Positions 44,445 through 53,320 of a stretch of DNA of 64,000 nt are shown here, one piece after another. Source of the stretch: Burkholderia cepacia. Lineage in GTDB: Bacteria > Pseudomonadota > Gammaproteobacteria > Burkholderiales > Burkholderiaceae. How positions within the stretch are numbered: the stretch's first letter is position 1; the number at the start of each line of letters is the position of its first letter. Position numbers and translations under genes: made by a program. The notes beneath the pieces are model-generated. The model ran no database searches and was not told where the DNA came from. It saw only the letters and a program-made list of their open reading frames with translations. The DNA is taken from NCBI RefSeq assembly GCF_001718835.1, contig NZ_CP013444.1, forward strand, positions 2,356,001-2,420,000, in the 5' to 3' direction.

Positions 44445-45479
44445 ATGACAGACAGACAGAAAAAACAGTGGATCACCGCGTCCGACGTCGCGGCGCGCGC
44501 CGGCGTATCGCGCTCCGCGGTGTCGCGTGCATTCTCGCCGACGGCGAGCATCGCACCGCAAACCCGTGAGCGCGTGATGGCCGCCGCGCGCGCGCTCGGC
44601 TACCAGGTCAACCTGATCGCGCGCGACATGATCACGCAGCGCAGCAGCATGATCGGTGTCGTGACGGCCGGGTTCGAGAATCCGTTTCGCGCGCGGCTGC
44701 TGTCGGACCTGATGGCCGCGCTCGGGCAGCGCGCGCTCACGCCGCTCGTGACCAATGCGGAAGACCCGCGCCAGGTCCGGCAATCGCTCGAACAGTTGCT
44801 CAGCTACCGGATCGCGGGCCTCGTGATGACGTCCGCGTCGCCGCCGCTGTCGGTCGCGCAGCAGTATCTCGAGCACCGGATTCCGGTCGTGATGATCAAC
44901 CGCGAGGCGAACCTGCCGGGTGCCGACATCGTCGTCAGCGACAACGCGGCGGGCGCCGTCCACGCCGCGCGTCTCTTCGCGCAGGCAGGCGCGCGCCGGC
45001 TTGCGTTCGTCGGCCCGCGCGGCGCGAGCTACAGCGCGCAATCGCGCGCCGCCGCGTTCGCCGAAGCGCTGCGTCGCGGAGAACCCGGCGGCCCGGCGCT
45101 CGTGCGCATTCACAACACGTCGTCCGATACCTATGCATGCGGCGTCGAGGCCGCGCAACGCCTGCTCGCCGGCGATGCGCGTCCGGACGGGGTGTTCTGT
45201 TCGTCGGACCTGCTCGCGCTCGGCGTGATCGACGTCGCGCGCAGCGACTTCGGGTTGCGCGTGCCGGACGACCTGCGCGTGGTCGGCTTCGACGACATTC
45301 CGGCCGCCGAATACGATGCGTATCGGCTGACGACGCTCCGGCAGGACACCCAAGCACTCGCAAACGCCGCGATCGACATGCTGTCGGAGCGGATCGACGC
45401 GCAGGACGGCATGACCGACGGCAAATCGCGCACGCGCATCGTGCCGGTCGAATGCGTGCGGCGTCACAGTTGCGAATAG
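44445..45479 (+). CDS. LacI-family transcriptional regulator
   Basis: Repressor of 344 residues: HTH plus hinge helix at about 10-62 (ITASDVAARAGVSRSAVSRAFSPTASIAPQTRERVMAAARALGY), then a periplasmic-binding-like ligand domain of the PurR type with GLVMTSASPPL and DDLRVVGFDDIPAAEYDAYRLTTLRQD. A start at 44433 is also possible. A perfect 22-bp palindrome with the CG centre typical of LacI operators lies upstream of the sugar-type ABC operon 3 kb away, the probable target. Confidence 0.93.
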   Translation: MTDRQKKQWITASDVAARAGVSRSAVSRAFSPTASIAPQTRERVMAAARALGYQVNLIARDMITQRSSMIGVVTAGFENPFRARLLSDLMAALGQRALTPLVTNAEDPRQVRQSLEQLLSYRIAGLVMTSASPPLSVAQQYLEHRIPVVMINREANLPGADIVVSDNAAGAVHAARLFAQAGARRLAFVGPRGASYSAQSRAAAFAEALRRGEPGGPALVRIHNTSSDTYACGVEAAQRLLAGDARPDGVFCSSDLLALGVIDVARSDFGLRVPDDLRVVGFDDIPAAEYDAYRLTTLRQDTQALANAAIDMLSERIDAQDGMTDGKSRTRIVPVECVRRHSCE

Positions 45480-45573
45480 CGCCCGGCGCGGTGGCGCGCG
45501 GCATGGGCGGCGCGATCGCGTGCCGGCCTGTCGCCGTCACGACGCCGCGACGTGCACGCTGCGCCCGCCCGCG

Positions 45574-46434
45574 TCACTTCAGCCCGCCCGCGAACCCACG
45601 CAACAGGTAGCGCTGCACGTAGCCGGCCACGGCCAGCGTGGGCAGCGACGCCATCAGCCCCGCGCTCATCAGGTCGCCCCAGTCGATGCCGTTCTCCGTC
45701 ACGTAGCCGGCAATCGCGAGCGGCAGCGTGAAGCGGCTCGGCGTCGACACGAACAGCAGCGCGATCAGGAATTCATTCCACGCGGCAATGAACACGAAGA
45801 TCGCGGTCGCGATCAGGCCCGGCGCGCACAGCGGCAGCACGATCTGCACGAGCCGTCGGGCCAGCCCCGCGCCGTCGATGCAGGCCGCTTCCTCGTATTC
45901 GATCGGCACGTCGCGCACGAACGCGAGCAGCATCCAGATCGCCATCGGCAGCGCGTAGATCTGGTACGCGAGCATCAGGCCGAGCGTCGAATCGAGCAGG
46001 TGCAGCCGCTTCGCGAGCGCGAACAGCGGCACCGCGATCGTGATCGGCGGCATCAGCTTCAACGCGAGCACGAGCCCCAGGAACAGCAGGTCGAGCCGTG
46101 CCGGAAACCGCAGCCGCACGAGCGCGTACGCGGCCGGAAACGCGAGCGCCAGCGCGAGCAGCGTCGTGCCGAAGCCGACCAGCAGCGAATTGAAGAGCGG
46201 CGCGCCGATGCCGTTGGACCATACCGACGTGAAATGCTCGAAGGTCGGCGCGGCCGGCCAGATCCGCATCGGATGGTCGAGGCGTTCGAGCGTCGGCATG
46301 AACGCCGCGCCAGCCATCCACAGGCACGGCAGCAGCAACAGCGCGAGCGCGGCGAAGCGCAGCGCCCACGGCAGCGCCCGGCCGAATGCGGCGCCCGTTC
46401 GCGCGCCCGTGATGCCTGCGGGATGCGCCGTCAT
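45574..46434 (-). CDS. Sugar-type ABC importer permease (MalG/UgpE-like)
   Basis: Inner-membrane permease of 286 residues with six helices and the EAA loop IEYEEAACIDGAGLARRLVQIVLPLCAPG; the C-terminus RYLLRGFAGGLK is typical of CUT1 MalG-like permeases (family end G-x-VKG). ATGA overlap with the partner permease gene. Last gene of its operon. Confidence 0.93.
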   Translation of the reverse strand: MTAHPAGITGARTGAAFGRALPWALRFAALALLLLPCLWMAGAAFMPTLERLDHPMRIWPAAPTFEHFTSVWSNGIGAPLFNSLLVGFGTTLLALALAFPAAYALVRLRFPARLDLLFLGLVLALKLMPPITIAVPLFALAKRLHLLDSTLGLMLAYQIYALPMAIWMLLAFVRDVPIEYEEAACIDGAGLARRLVQIVLPLCAPGLIATAIFVFIAAWNEFLIALLFVSTPSRFTLPLAIAGYVTENGIDWGDLMSAGLMASLPTLAVAGYVQRYLLRGFAGGLK

Positions 46435-47300
46435 GCGCGCCGCTTGCGAACCGTCTGCCATACGTACCCCGAAACCAGTACCGCGGACGCCGCGAGCATC
46501 AGCACCGACGCGGCGCTCGCCGGCCCGACGTTGAAGAAGCGGAAGCCCGTGTCGTAGATATAGGTCGACAGCGTCTGCGTCGCGTTGCCGGGGCCGCCGC
46601 CCGTCAGCGCGTAGACCTTGTCGAACAGCTTGAACGTGTCGATCGAGCGCAGCAGCAGCGCGAGGCCGATCTGCGGTGCCGCGAGCGGCAGCGTGATGTC
46701 GCGCAGGCACTGCCACTCGCTCGCGCCGTCGGTGCGCGCGGCTTCGTACAGTTCCTGCGGGATCGACTGCAACCCGGCCAGCACGATCAGGAATGCCATC
46801 GGCGTCCACTGCCATACGTCGACGAGCGCGAGCGACCACAGTGCGAGGTGCGGATCGGACAGCCAGCGCACGCCTTCGACGCCGAACGCCGCGAGCAGCG
46901 CATTCAGGAAGCCGTCGAAGTTGAGCCAGTTGCGCCAGATCGCCGAGCACACGAGCGTGGACAGCATCATCGGCAGGATCGCGAGCGGCAGCGCGATGCG
47001 CCGCCCCGGAAACGCGCGCACGAACAGCAGCGCGAGGCCGAAACCCAGCGCGACTTCGACGAGCGACGCGACGATCGTGAAGCGCAGCGTATTGCCGAAA
47101 CCGGCGGTGAACGCGTCGTCGCCGAGCACCGCGCGATAGTTCGCGAGCCCCGCGAATGCGCGGCGGCCGGCCGCGTAGTCGACGTGGCAGAACGAATCGA
47201 TCAGCACCTGCACGACCGGATACAGCGCGAGCGCGGCAAGCACCAGCAGCGCGGGCCCGAGCAGCGCGACGAACGGCAGGCTGCGGCCGAAGGGCTTCAT
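46431..47300 (-). CDS. Sugar-type ABC importer permease (MalF/UgpA-like)
   Basis: Permease of 289 residues, CUT1 family: LPFVALLGPALLVLAALALYPVVQVLIDSF at the N-terminus and EAA loop QELYEAARTDGASEWQCLRDITLPLAAPQ, with the diagnostic TGGGPGNATQTLSTYIYDTGF. Second gene of the operon, 34 bases after the SBP stop. Confidence 0.93.
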   Translation of the reverse strand: MKPFGRSLPFVALLGPALLVLAALALYPVVQVLIDSFCHVDYAAGRRAFAGLANYRAVLGDDAFTAGFGNTLRFTIVASLVEVALGFGLALLFVRAFPGRRIALPLAILPMMLSTLVCSAIWRNWLNFDGFLNALLAAFGVEGVRWLSDPHLALWSLALVDVWQWTPMAFLIVLAGLQSIPQELYEAARTDGASEWQCLRDITLPLAAPQIGLALLLRSIDTFKLFDKVYALTGGGPGNATQTLSTYIYDTGFRFFNVGPASAASVLMLAASAVLVSGYVWQTVRKRRA

Positions 47301-47334
47301 GCGCGGGTTCCAGACGACATCACGAGACGGGCCG

Positions 47335-48573
47335 TCACTTGCCGGCCGTGGCCGTCGCCTGCGCGATCTTCTGCTGCGCCTGGCGCAGCGCGGCATCGGG
47401 CGCGGCCTGCCCCGTCAGCGCGAGCTGCAGCTGGTCGCCGAGAATGCTCTCGACCTGCTGCCAGTCCTTCACGCGCGGCCGCGCACGGCCGGCCTCGAGC
47501 GCCTTCAGCTGATCCGGATACCAGCGATACTGGCGCACCAGCGCCGGATCGTTGAACACGCTGCGGCGGGTCGGCGGAATGCCGATGCCGGCGAGGCGCG
47601 TCTGCGTGTCGCGGTTGGTCAGGTACGCGAGGAAGTCCTGCGCGAGCTTCGCGTGCGGCGCGTCCTTCGGAATGCCCATCTGCCAGATGCCGAGCATCGG
47701 CGCCGGGCCGGCAGTCTGCCCGGGCGGCGGCTGCAGCGCGATCTGCCCGACCACGCGCGACTGCTTCGGATCGTCGAGCGCCGGCACCCATGCCGGCCAC
47801 ACCTCGATCGACTGCGCGGCCGTGCCGCGCTGCAGCGCGTCGCGCACTTCCGCCGCGCCGTAGACGTCGACGTCCTTCGGCGCGGATGCCTTCAGCGCGA
47901 GGAAGATCTTCAGCGCGGCCTGCGCCTCGCGAGAATCGATCGTCACGTTGCCGGCACGGTCGAACACGTCGCCGCCGTAGGCCCACAGGATCGGCAGGAA
48001 GCCCGTCACGACCGGGTTGCCCTTCGTGCCGCGGAACACGACGCCCGATACGCTCTTGTCCGCGCCGCCGACGGTCTGCGCGATCTTCAGCACGTCGTCC
48101 CAGTTGCGCGGCGGCTGCAGCTTGTATTTCGCGAGCAGGTCCTTGCGGTACGCGAACATCTCGACGTTGCCGACGATCGGCAGCGCGTACAGCGCACCGG
48201 CCGCGTTGCGGCCGAGCGCGACGGCGGACGGCACGAGGTCGGCGTCGGCCAGCGATGCCGGCAGCGGTTTCAGCCAGCCGTTGCCGATGAATTCGGGCGC
48301 CCACGTGTCGTCCATCATCACGAGGTCGTACGCGCCCGTGCCTTCGCGCATCGACAGCTTGAGCTTCTGGTACAGGTTCGCGTTCGGCAGCTTGAGCAGC
48401 TCGATCTCGGTGCCCGGGTGCAGCTTGTTGAAGCCGGCGACGGCATCGGCCAGCCCCTTTCCGTAGATGTCGTCGCGGCCCGCGATGACGAGATCCGCCG
48501 CGAAGGCGTGCGAGGCGGCAACGGACAGCGCAACGGCGGCGGACAGCGCGCGCAGGCGGCTCAGCAAGGTCAT
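47335..48573 (-). CDS. Sugar-type ABC importer substrate-binding protein
   Basis: Periplasmic CUT1 binding protein of 412 residues: signal peptide 1-25 (HAFA-AD), LVIAGRDDIYGKGLADAVAGFNKLHPGTEIELLKLPN at the mature N-terminus and the helical GIWQMGIPKDAPHAKLAQDFLAYLTN block. Operon order is SBP, MalF-like, MalG-like; no ATPase gene accompanies it, so the pair must use an ATPase encoded elsewhere. A LacI-type palindrome lies 39-60 bases upstream of the ATG. Confidence 0.92.
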   Translation of the reverse strand: MTLLSRLRALSAAVALSVAASHAFAADLVIAGRDDIYGKGLADAVAGFNKLHPGTEIELLKLPNANLYQKLKLSMREGTGAYDLVMMDDTWAPEFIGNGWLKPLPASLADADLVPSAVALGRNAAGALYALPIVGNVEMFAYRKDLLAKYKLQPPRNWDDVLKIAQTVGGADKSVSGVVFRGTKGNPVVTGFLPILWAYGGDVFDRAGNVTIDSREAQAALKIFLALKASAPKDVDVYGAAEVRDALQRGTAAQSIEVWPAWVPALDDPKQSRVVGQIALQPPPGQTAGPAPMLGIWQMGIPKDAPHAKLAQDFLAYLTNRDTQTRLAGIGIPPTRRSVFNDPALVRQYRWYPDQLKALEAGRARPRVKDWQQVESILGDQLQLALTGQAAPDAALRQAQQKIAQATATAGK

Positions 48574-48611
48574 GAGGTCTCTCTCGTTCGGCGTGGTGGC
48601 GGGACGGCCAG

Positions 48612-48633
48612 GCGTTGCACACGTGTGCAACGC
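48612..48633. promoter_or_regulatory. 22-bp perfect palindrome, probable LacI-type operator
   Basis: Arms GCGTTGCACAC and GTGTGCAACGC meet at a central CG with no mismatch. Position and centre match LacI/GalR operators; it lies between the porin stop and the SBP start. Confidence 0.85.
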
Positions 48634-48727
48634 GGGCGGCGGATCGAGCCGCCTGAAGCGAACGCCATTGTTCACGCCGATCGTTAAGAATTTATGGCAC
48701 GCGGCCACGTGCCGCCGCCGCACCCGG

Positions 48728-49945
48728 TCAGAAATTCACGCGGATTCCGGCCATCACCGCCAGTTGCCGGCTCGAGTTGCTGTTCGCGAGCACCGGAATC
48801 TGCGCGTAGTTCACCGCGTTCCCGCTCGCGTCGGTGCCGAGCCCCGTCCCGCTCGCGATCTGGCCGATCGCGACCGCGTACAGCGCCGTGCGCTTCGACA
48901 GGCTGTAGTTGGTGCCGACGTTCACCTGGTGGAACCGCGTCGTGCCGCGTCCGTCGGTATGCGCGGCGTTGAAGATATAGGCGACACCGCCCTGCAGCGC
49001 GGGCGTGAACATGTACGACAGGTTCAGCTCGCCGATATCGAACGTGAACGCCTGCGTGCGCGGCTGCGCGGTGGTCGAGAAGTAGCGACTGTCGCCAAGG
49101 CGCGTATGCGTATAGGTGAGCGCGATCGTCGCCGCGCCGAGCGTGACCGACCCGCCCGCGCCGAACGCGCGCATCGAGCCGGCGTCCTGGAGCAGGCAGT
49201 ACATCGCGCCCGCGTTGCTGCACGCGAAATCGCCGATATAGCCGCTCGCGCCGCCGAGCGCCGCGTCGAGCGGCTGGTGCAGGTCGAGGTAGCCGACCGA
49301 GAACGCCACCGGCGCGCGCGTGTACGTCGCGGCCACCGCATAGCCGCGCTTCGCGGAGAAATCGCCGGCCTGCCCGCCGAAGCTGAACGTGCCGCCGAAC
49401 GTGAGCCCGTTGAAATCGGCGCTGGTGAACTTCACCGCGTTGTTGAAGTTGAACGCGGCGTTCAGGTTGTCGACGTCGCCGAGGTGCGAGCCGTACGGCG
49501 TCGCCCAGTTGTTGCTCGATACGTACGCACCGAGCATGTCCGTGTACGAGTCGTATTGGCGGCCGAGGCCGAGCGTGCCGATGCCGTCCCGGCGCAGCCC
49601 GACCCACGCCTGCCGGCTGAACGCCGTGCCGCCCTGCAGCGCCTGCCCGTTCGCGGACAGGAACTGCTGCTCGAGCGTGAACACCGCATCGAGCCCGCCG
49701 CCCAGCGGCTCGGCACCCTGGAAACCGAAGCGCGACGGCACGAGGTTGCCGCCGCCCATCTGCCACGCATGGCCGCCGCCCGTGCTGCCGTCGGCGCGCG
49801 TGAACTGCTGGTTCGTCGAGTAGATGATGCCGGTGTCCACGGTGCCGTACAGCGTCACGCTGCCGGAGGTCTGAGCGTGTGCGTGCATGCACGAAACCGC
49901 TGCTGCCACGGCGGCGGCAGCCAGTCTTCTCGTTCCGATCGTCAT
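48728..49945 (-). CDS. Outer-membrane porin, OmpC-like
   Basis: Porin of 405 residues: signal peptide 1-24 (HAHA-Q), SGSVTLYGTVDTGIIYSTNQ, GFQGAEPLGGGLDAVFTLEQQF, and a terminal MAGIRVNF with the C-terminal Phe. A loop with two cysteines (IGDFACSNAGAMYCLL, about 240) is unusual for porins. It is preceded by one copy of the motif shared with the amine-catabolism genes (50041-50054), so this porin probably serves entry of that amine. Confidence 0.94.
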   Translation of the reverse strand: MTIGTRRLAAAAVAAAVSCMHAHAQTSGSVTLYGTVDTGIIYSTNQQFTRADGSTGGGHAWQMGGGNLVPSRFGFQGAEPLGGGLDAVFTLEQQFLSANGQALQGGTAFSRQAWVGLRRDGIGTLGLGRQYDSYTDMLGAYVSSNNWATPYGSHLGDVDNLNAAFNFNNAVKFTSADFNGLTFGGTFSFGGQAGDFSAKRGYAVAATYTRAPVAFSVGYLDLHQPLDAALGGASGYIGDFACSNAGAMYCLLQDAGSMRAFGAGGSVTLGAATIALTYTHTRLGDSRYFSTTAQPRTQAFTFDIGELNLSYMFTPALQGGVAYIFNAAHTDGRGTTRFHQVNVGTNYSLSKRTALYAVAIGQIASGTGLGTDASGNAVNYAQIPVLANSNSSRQLAVMAGIRVNF

Positions 49946-50040
49946 GTCCCGTCCTCTTTCGTCCATCGCTTCGCAGAGCGAATCGATGGGATTGATGATG
50001 TGGTGACAGGACTCTATCCAGCGAAAATTCAGGACCTCTA

Positions 50041-50054
50041 TCGCAAATCGGCAA
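50041..50054. promoter_or_regulatory. Amine-regulon motif, copy 1 (porin promoter)
   Basis: TCGCAAATCGGCAA, 96 bases upstream of the porin ATG. A related GCGAAAATTC (50021) lies 20-21 bases away, as AraC-type direct half-sites often do. Confidence 0.7.
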
Positions 50055-50072
50055 ACGAACGGGGTATGGCGC

Positions 50073-51041
50073 TCACGCGGGGCGCAGTGTCTGCGACGGC
50101 AGCTCGCCGAACAGGTCGCGATACTCGCGCGCGAAATAACCGAGGTGCGTGAACCCCCAGCTCGCGGCGGCCTCGCCGACACCGAGCTGCTGCACGGATG
50201 TCGTGCGCAGCATGCGGCGCACCGCGTTCAGCCGGATCGTGCGCAGATAGCCGACCGGCGTGACGTCGGCCACGCGTTGAAAGCTCGTCTGCAGCGTGCG
50301 GCGGCTGCAACGCAGCGCGCGGCACAGCTCGAGCACGGTGACGGGTTCCTCGGGGCGGTCGCGCAGATGCTTCTCGCAACGGCTCACGATGTCGCTGTAG
50401 GTGGCGTGCGTGATGTCGCGGCGCTCGACGCCGATGCCCTGCTCGAGCGCGTCGAGGAACATGCCGAGCATCGCGTCGCGGAACATCTTGCGGGTAGCCG
50501 CGTATTCGAGGTGGCCCGGGTTGCGCTGCGCATCGTCGATCAACGACGACAGCCGCACGCCGAGCGCGACGCCCTGCTCGTCGGACAGGCGCGTCACGTG
50601 GCGCAGCTTGCGCGCGCCGGCCGCGCCTGAAACGCCCACACCCGAGCCGGCCGCGCCGAATTCGGCTTCGCACAGCTCGTCGACCATGTCGGACGCCGCG
50701 CTGATCCCGACGAGCCCCATCCCTTCCGGCGTGTGGAATTCGAAATCCTCGCCGGCGCGCAGCGCGAGCAGCGCATAACCGTCGACGGGCTGGCCCTGGA
50801 ACGTGCCCGCGAGCGGCACCGACAGCGGCACCGCGAGCGACGTGCGTCCGGCCGGCGCGAGCCCGGTTTGCGCGACGCGCCGGTTGGTCGTCTCGCGGAA
50901 GAAGTGAAAATCGTCGTACAGCACCTGCGTGACGGTGCCCTTGAAGCGGCCCGGCGTCATCTGGCGGTAGACCTGATGCCAGCCCGCGATCGCGAGCCCG
51001 TGATCGTGCACGTCTTCGTGTGAGCGTGACTGGAACAGCAT
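50073..51041 (-). CDS. AraC-family regulator, EutR-like
   Basis: Activator of 322 residues. The C-terminal AraC double HTH is at about 215-315 (PVTVLELCRALRCSRRTLQTSFQRVADVTPVGYLRTIRLNAVRRML and AAASWGFTHLGYFAREYRDLFGELPSQTL). The N-terminal domain (HDHGLAIAGWHQVYRQMTPGRFKGTVTQVLYDDFHFFRETTNR) resembles the ethanolamine regulator EutR. I chose the ATG at 51041 because GGAG lies six bases upstream. No eutBC genes are in view; the neighbouring permease, aminotransferase and dehydrogenase suggest it senses the amine they degrade. Confidence 0.9.
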   Translation of the reverse strand: MLFQSRSHEDVHDHGLAIAGWHQVYRQMTPGRFKGTVTQVLYDDFHFFRETTNRRVAQTGLAPAGRTSLAVPLSVPLAGTFQGQPVDGYALLALRAGEDFEFHTPEGMGLVGISAASDMVDELCEAEFGAAGSGVGVSGAAGARKLRHVTRLSDEQGVALGVRLSSLIDDAQRNPGHLEYAATRKMFRDAMLGMFLDALEQGIGVERRDITHATYSDIVSRCEKHLRDRPEEPVTVLELCRALRCSRRTLQTSFQRVADVTPVGYLRTIRLNAVRRMLRTTSVQQLGVGEAAASWGFTHLGYFAREYRDLFGELPSQTLRPA

Positions 51042-51112
51042 CGGCATCTCCGGTAAAACCCTGGTCCCTTTGCACGCCGCCGGCATCGTGCGGCGGCACG
51101 CGACGCCACAGC

Positions 51113-51700
51113 TTACCCTCGCAAAAAACCGCGCAGTGCGCGCTCGAACGCAATCAAGGCCGCCGACAATGCGGCGGCCTGCTCGCCCGTCAGCCGGACG
51201 TAGCGGCGGAACGACGGCATCCGGTTCACGACCTCGCTGCCGCCGAACGGCACGACGGTCAACGTCCAGCGTCCGTCATGCGCGTCGATCGTGCAGTCGG
51301 TCAGGTGCAGCGGCCGCAGCGCGTCGGCCAGCGACGGCTCGGCCACCAGCGCCGCGACGGTGCGCACGAAACCGGGGGCACAGCCATCCCGGAGCGCGGC
51401 GCGCACGCCGGTGCGCCGCAGCCAGCCGGTCTGCGCGATGCGCGCGCTGCCGTGCGCGGCCGGGCCCCGCACGGTTGCTGCAATCCGCACGCTGACCGTA
51501 TGCATCAGGAACTGCCGCGCGACCTCCTCGGCGACGCGCACCCGCACGCCGTTCGGCAGCCTCGCCACCCCACTCGCCCCGCCGTCGCCTTCGCGCGCCG
51601 CGCGCAGGTCTGCCAGCACGCGCGCGGCGATCGCGCCGGGCCGATGGCCGGGCGGCGGTGCGTCGGGCGCCGCGCGCCAGCGGGCGAGCGCGGCCTTCAC
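51113..51700 (-). CDS. DUF3156 protein
   Basis: Protein of 195 residues matching DUF3156, a family I know from proteobacterial amine-permease operons; function unknown. Conserved parts are RPGAIAARVLADLRAA, VAEEVARQFLMHTVSVRI, GWLRRTGVRAALRDG and the C-terminal VPFGGSEVVNRMPSFRRYVRLTGEQ. The GTG start overlaps the stop of the permease gene (GTGA), so it is translationally coupled to the transporter and probably assists it or the substrate's metabolism. Confidence 0.8.
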   Translation of the reverse strand: MKAALARWRAAPDAPPPGHRPGAIAARVLADLRAAREGDGGASGVARLPNGVRVRVAEEVARQFLMHTVSVRIAATVRGPAAHGSARIAQTGWLRRTGVRAALRDGCAPGFVRTVAALVAEPSLADALRPLHLTDCTIDAHDGRWTLTVVPFGGSEVVNRMPSFRRYVRLTGEQAAALSAALIAFERALRGFLRG

Positions 51701-53199
51701 GACGCGACGTGCTCGTTGCGCAGCACCTCTTCCACCGGCACCGGCTTGAACGGATGCCGGCGCTGCACGACGAGCGTCCAGAACAGCGCGTACAGCGCGG
51801 TAAGCCCGAGCATCGCGCCGAACGGCACGTAGATGTCGCGCGCGTTCATGCCTGGCGGCGTGATGTACCAGATCGCGAGCACGATGCCGACGCTCGACAC
51901 GATCTGCGGCAGCGGGAACAGCGGAGACCGATACGGGCGCGGCAGGTCCGGCCGGCGAATCCGCAGCATCACGACCGACGCGGTGACGAGCAGATACGCG
52001 GTGCCCCATGCGCAGGTCGCCGCGAGCACGAGGTGCAGGATGCTGTCGAGGTTGCCGTTGATCAGCCACGCGTGGAAGATCGGCACGACCGCCGCCGCGA
52101 CGATGCCGACCACCGGCGTCTTGAAGCGCGGATGCAGGTATGCGAAGCAGCGCGGCAGCGCGCCGTCGATCGCCATCCCGTACAGGATGCGCGGCAGCCC
52201 GGCCATCAGCGTGTTGATCGTCGCGGCGCCCGCGCACAGGAACGCGATGCCGAACCACACGCGGCCGAAGGGCCCGAGCACCTGCAGCGCGAACGCGGGA
52301 ATCGCGCCCGGCGTGTCGAGCAGGTGCGTGAGGCCGTCGGGGCTCACGGGCACGTTCGCGACCTGGCGGCGGATCGCCGCGCCGTACAGGAACATGCAGA
52401 TCGCCACGCCGACGAGGCCGAGCGCCATCGCGCGCGGAATCGTCTTGCCCGGCGTCTTCATCTCCGGCGCGAGCGGCGTGACGAACTCGCAGCCGACGAA
52501 CATGAACATCGCCATCCCGACCAGCGACAGCACGGCCGGCACCGACGTGCCGACTTCCGAGCCGCCGAACCAGCCGTCGAGATGCACGGCCGGCGCGGCC
52601 GCGAGCCCGAGGATCCCGAAGATCATCAGCGACAGCCACATGCCGGCCGTCAGCACGATCTCGAGCTTGCTGAACACCTTGATGCCGATGATGTTGGTGA
52701 TCGCGAACGTGACGACGAGGCCGACGCCGACGAGCCACGAGCTGTTGTGCTTCTCGAACGCGGCATTCAGCGATTCGAAATTGACGAGCGCCATGATGCC
52801 GCTCAGGATCGTTTCCGCCGTGCCGGCGAACACGTGCACGAGGAAATACGCGGAGATCGTGCCGGTGATCGCCCAGAAGCGGCCGAGCCCGCACGACAGG
52901 TAATCGTAAACCGAGCCGGCCGTCGGCAGCATCGCGGCGGCTTCGGAGAACGTGGTCGCCTGCGCCTGCATCATCACGAACGCGATGATCATCGCGACCG
53001 CGAACGCCCAGCCGCCCATTCCGAAACCCGACGTCGCGGTGAGAATCACCGGGCTTGCCATGATGAGGCCGACGGCGCTCGCCAGCGCGGTCGGAAAACC
53101 GACCGCGCCCGTCTTCAGTGCCGTGCCGCCTGCCTCCGCCGCCGGCGCGCCGGCCGATGCGTCCGTTGCCGCGCTGGTAAACCCTGACGATCCCGACAT
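51697..53199 (-). CDS. APC-superfamily amine/amino acid permease
   Basis: Inner-membrane transporter of 500 residues with about 12 helices. GLIMASPVILTATSGFGMGGWAFAVAMIIAFVMMQAQATTFSEAAAMLPTAGSVYDYLSCGLG holds the unwound TM1 and the TM2-3 region; FMFVGCEFVTPLAPEMKTPGKTIPRAM is the APC motif. It is close to the ethanolamine/putrescine permease group. The start at 53199 follows GGAGACAAGG. Its promoter region carries a copy of the amine-regulon motif. Confidence 0.92.
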   Translation of the reverse strand: MSGSSGFTSAATDASAGAPAAEAGGTALKTGAVGFPTALASAVGLIMASPVILTATSGFGMGGWAFAVAMIIAFVMMQAQATTFSEAAAMLPTAGSVYDYLSCGLGRFWAITGTISAYFLVHVFAGTAETILSGIMALVNFESLNAAFEKHNSSWLVGVGLVVTFAITNIIGIKVFSKLEIVLTAGMWLSLMIFGILGLAAAPAVHLDGWFGGSEVGTSVPAVLSLVGMAMFMFVGCEFVTPLAPEMKTPGKTIPRAMALGLVGVAICMFLYGAAIRRQVANVPVSPDGLTHLLDTPGAIPAFALQVLGPFGRVWFGIAFLCAGAATINTLMAGLPRILYGMAIDGALPRCFAYLHPRFKTPVVGIVAAAVVPIFHAWLINGNLDSILHLVLAATCAWGTAYLLVTASVVMLRIRRPDLPRPYRSPLFPLPQIVSSVGIVLAIWYITPPGMNARDIYVPFGAMLGLTALYALFWTLVVQRRHPFKPVPVEEVLRNEHVAS

Positions 53200-53260
53200 C
53201 CTTGTCTCCGGTTTGATCAATCGATGTCGAAAAAATACGCAGGCAAAATAATCCGGTCAT

Positions 53261-53275
53261 AGCGCAAATCGGCAA
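53261..53275. promoter_or_regulatory. Amine-regulon motif, copy 2 (permease promoter)
   Basis: AGCGCAAATCGGCAA, 62 bases upstream of the permease ATG. A weaker GGCAAAATAATCCGG half-site lies about 20 bases closer to the gene. Confidence 0.72.
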
Positions 53276-53320
53276 ACCGGCGGGCGGCGCACGCACTGCC
53301 CGCCCCGGCGCCTGACGCCG

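Noticed and set aside
51113..53296. Possible eutBC ethanolamine ammonia-lyase genes next to the EutR-like regulator
   Set aside because: The genes present are DUF3156, a permease, an aminotransferase and a dehydrogenase; no B12-dependent lyase signature is seen.
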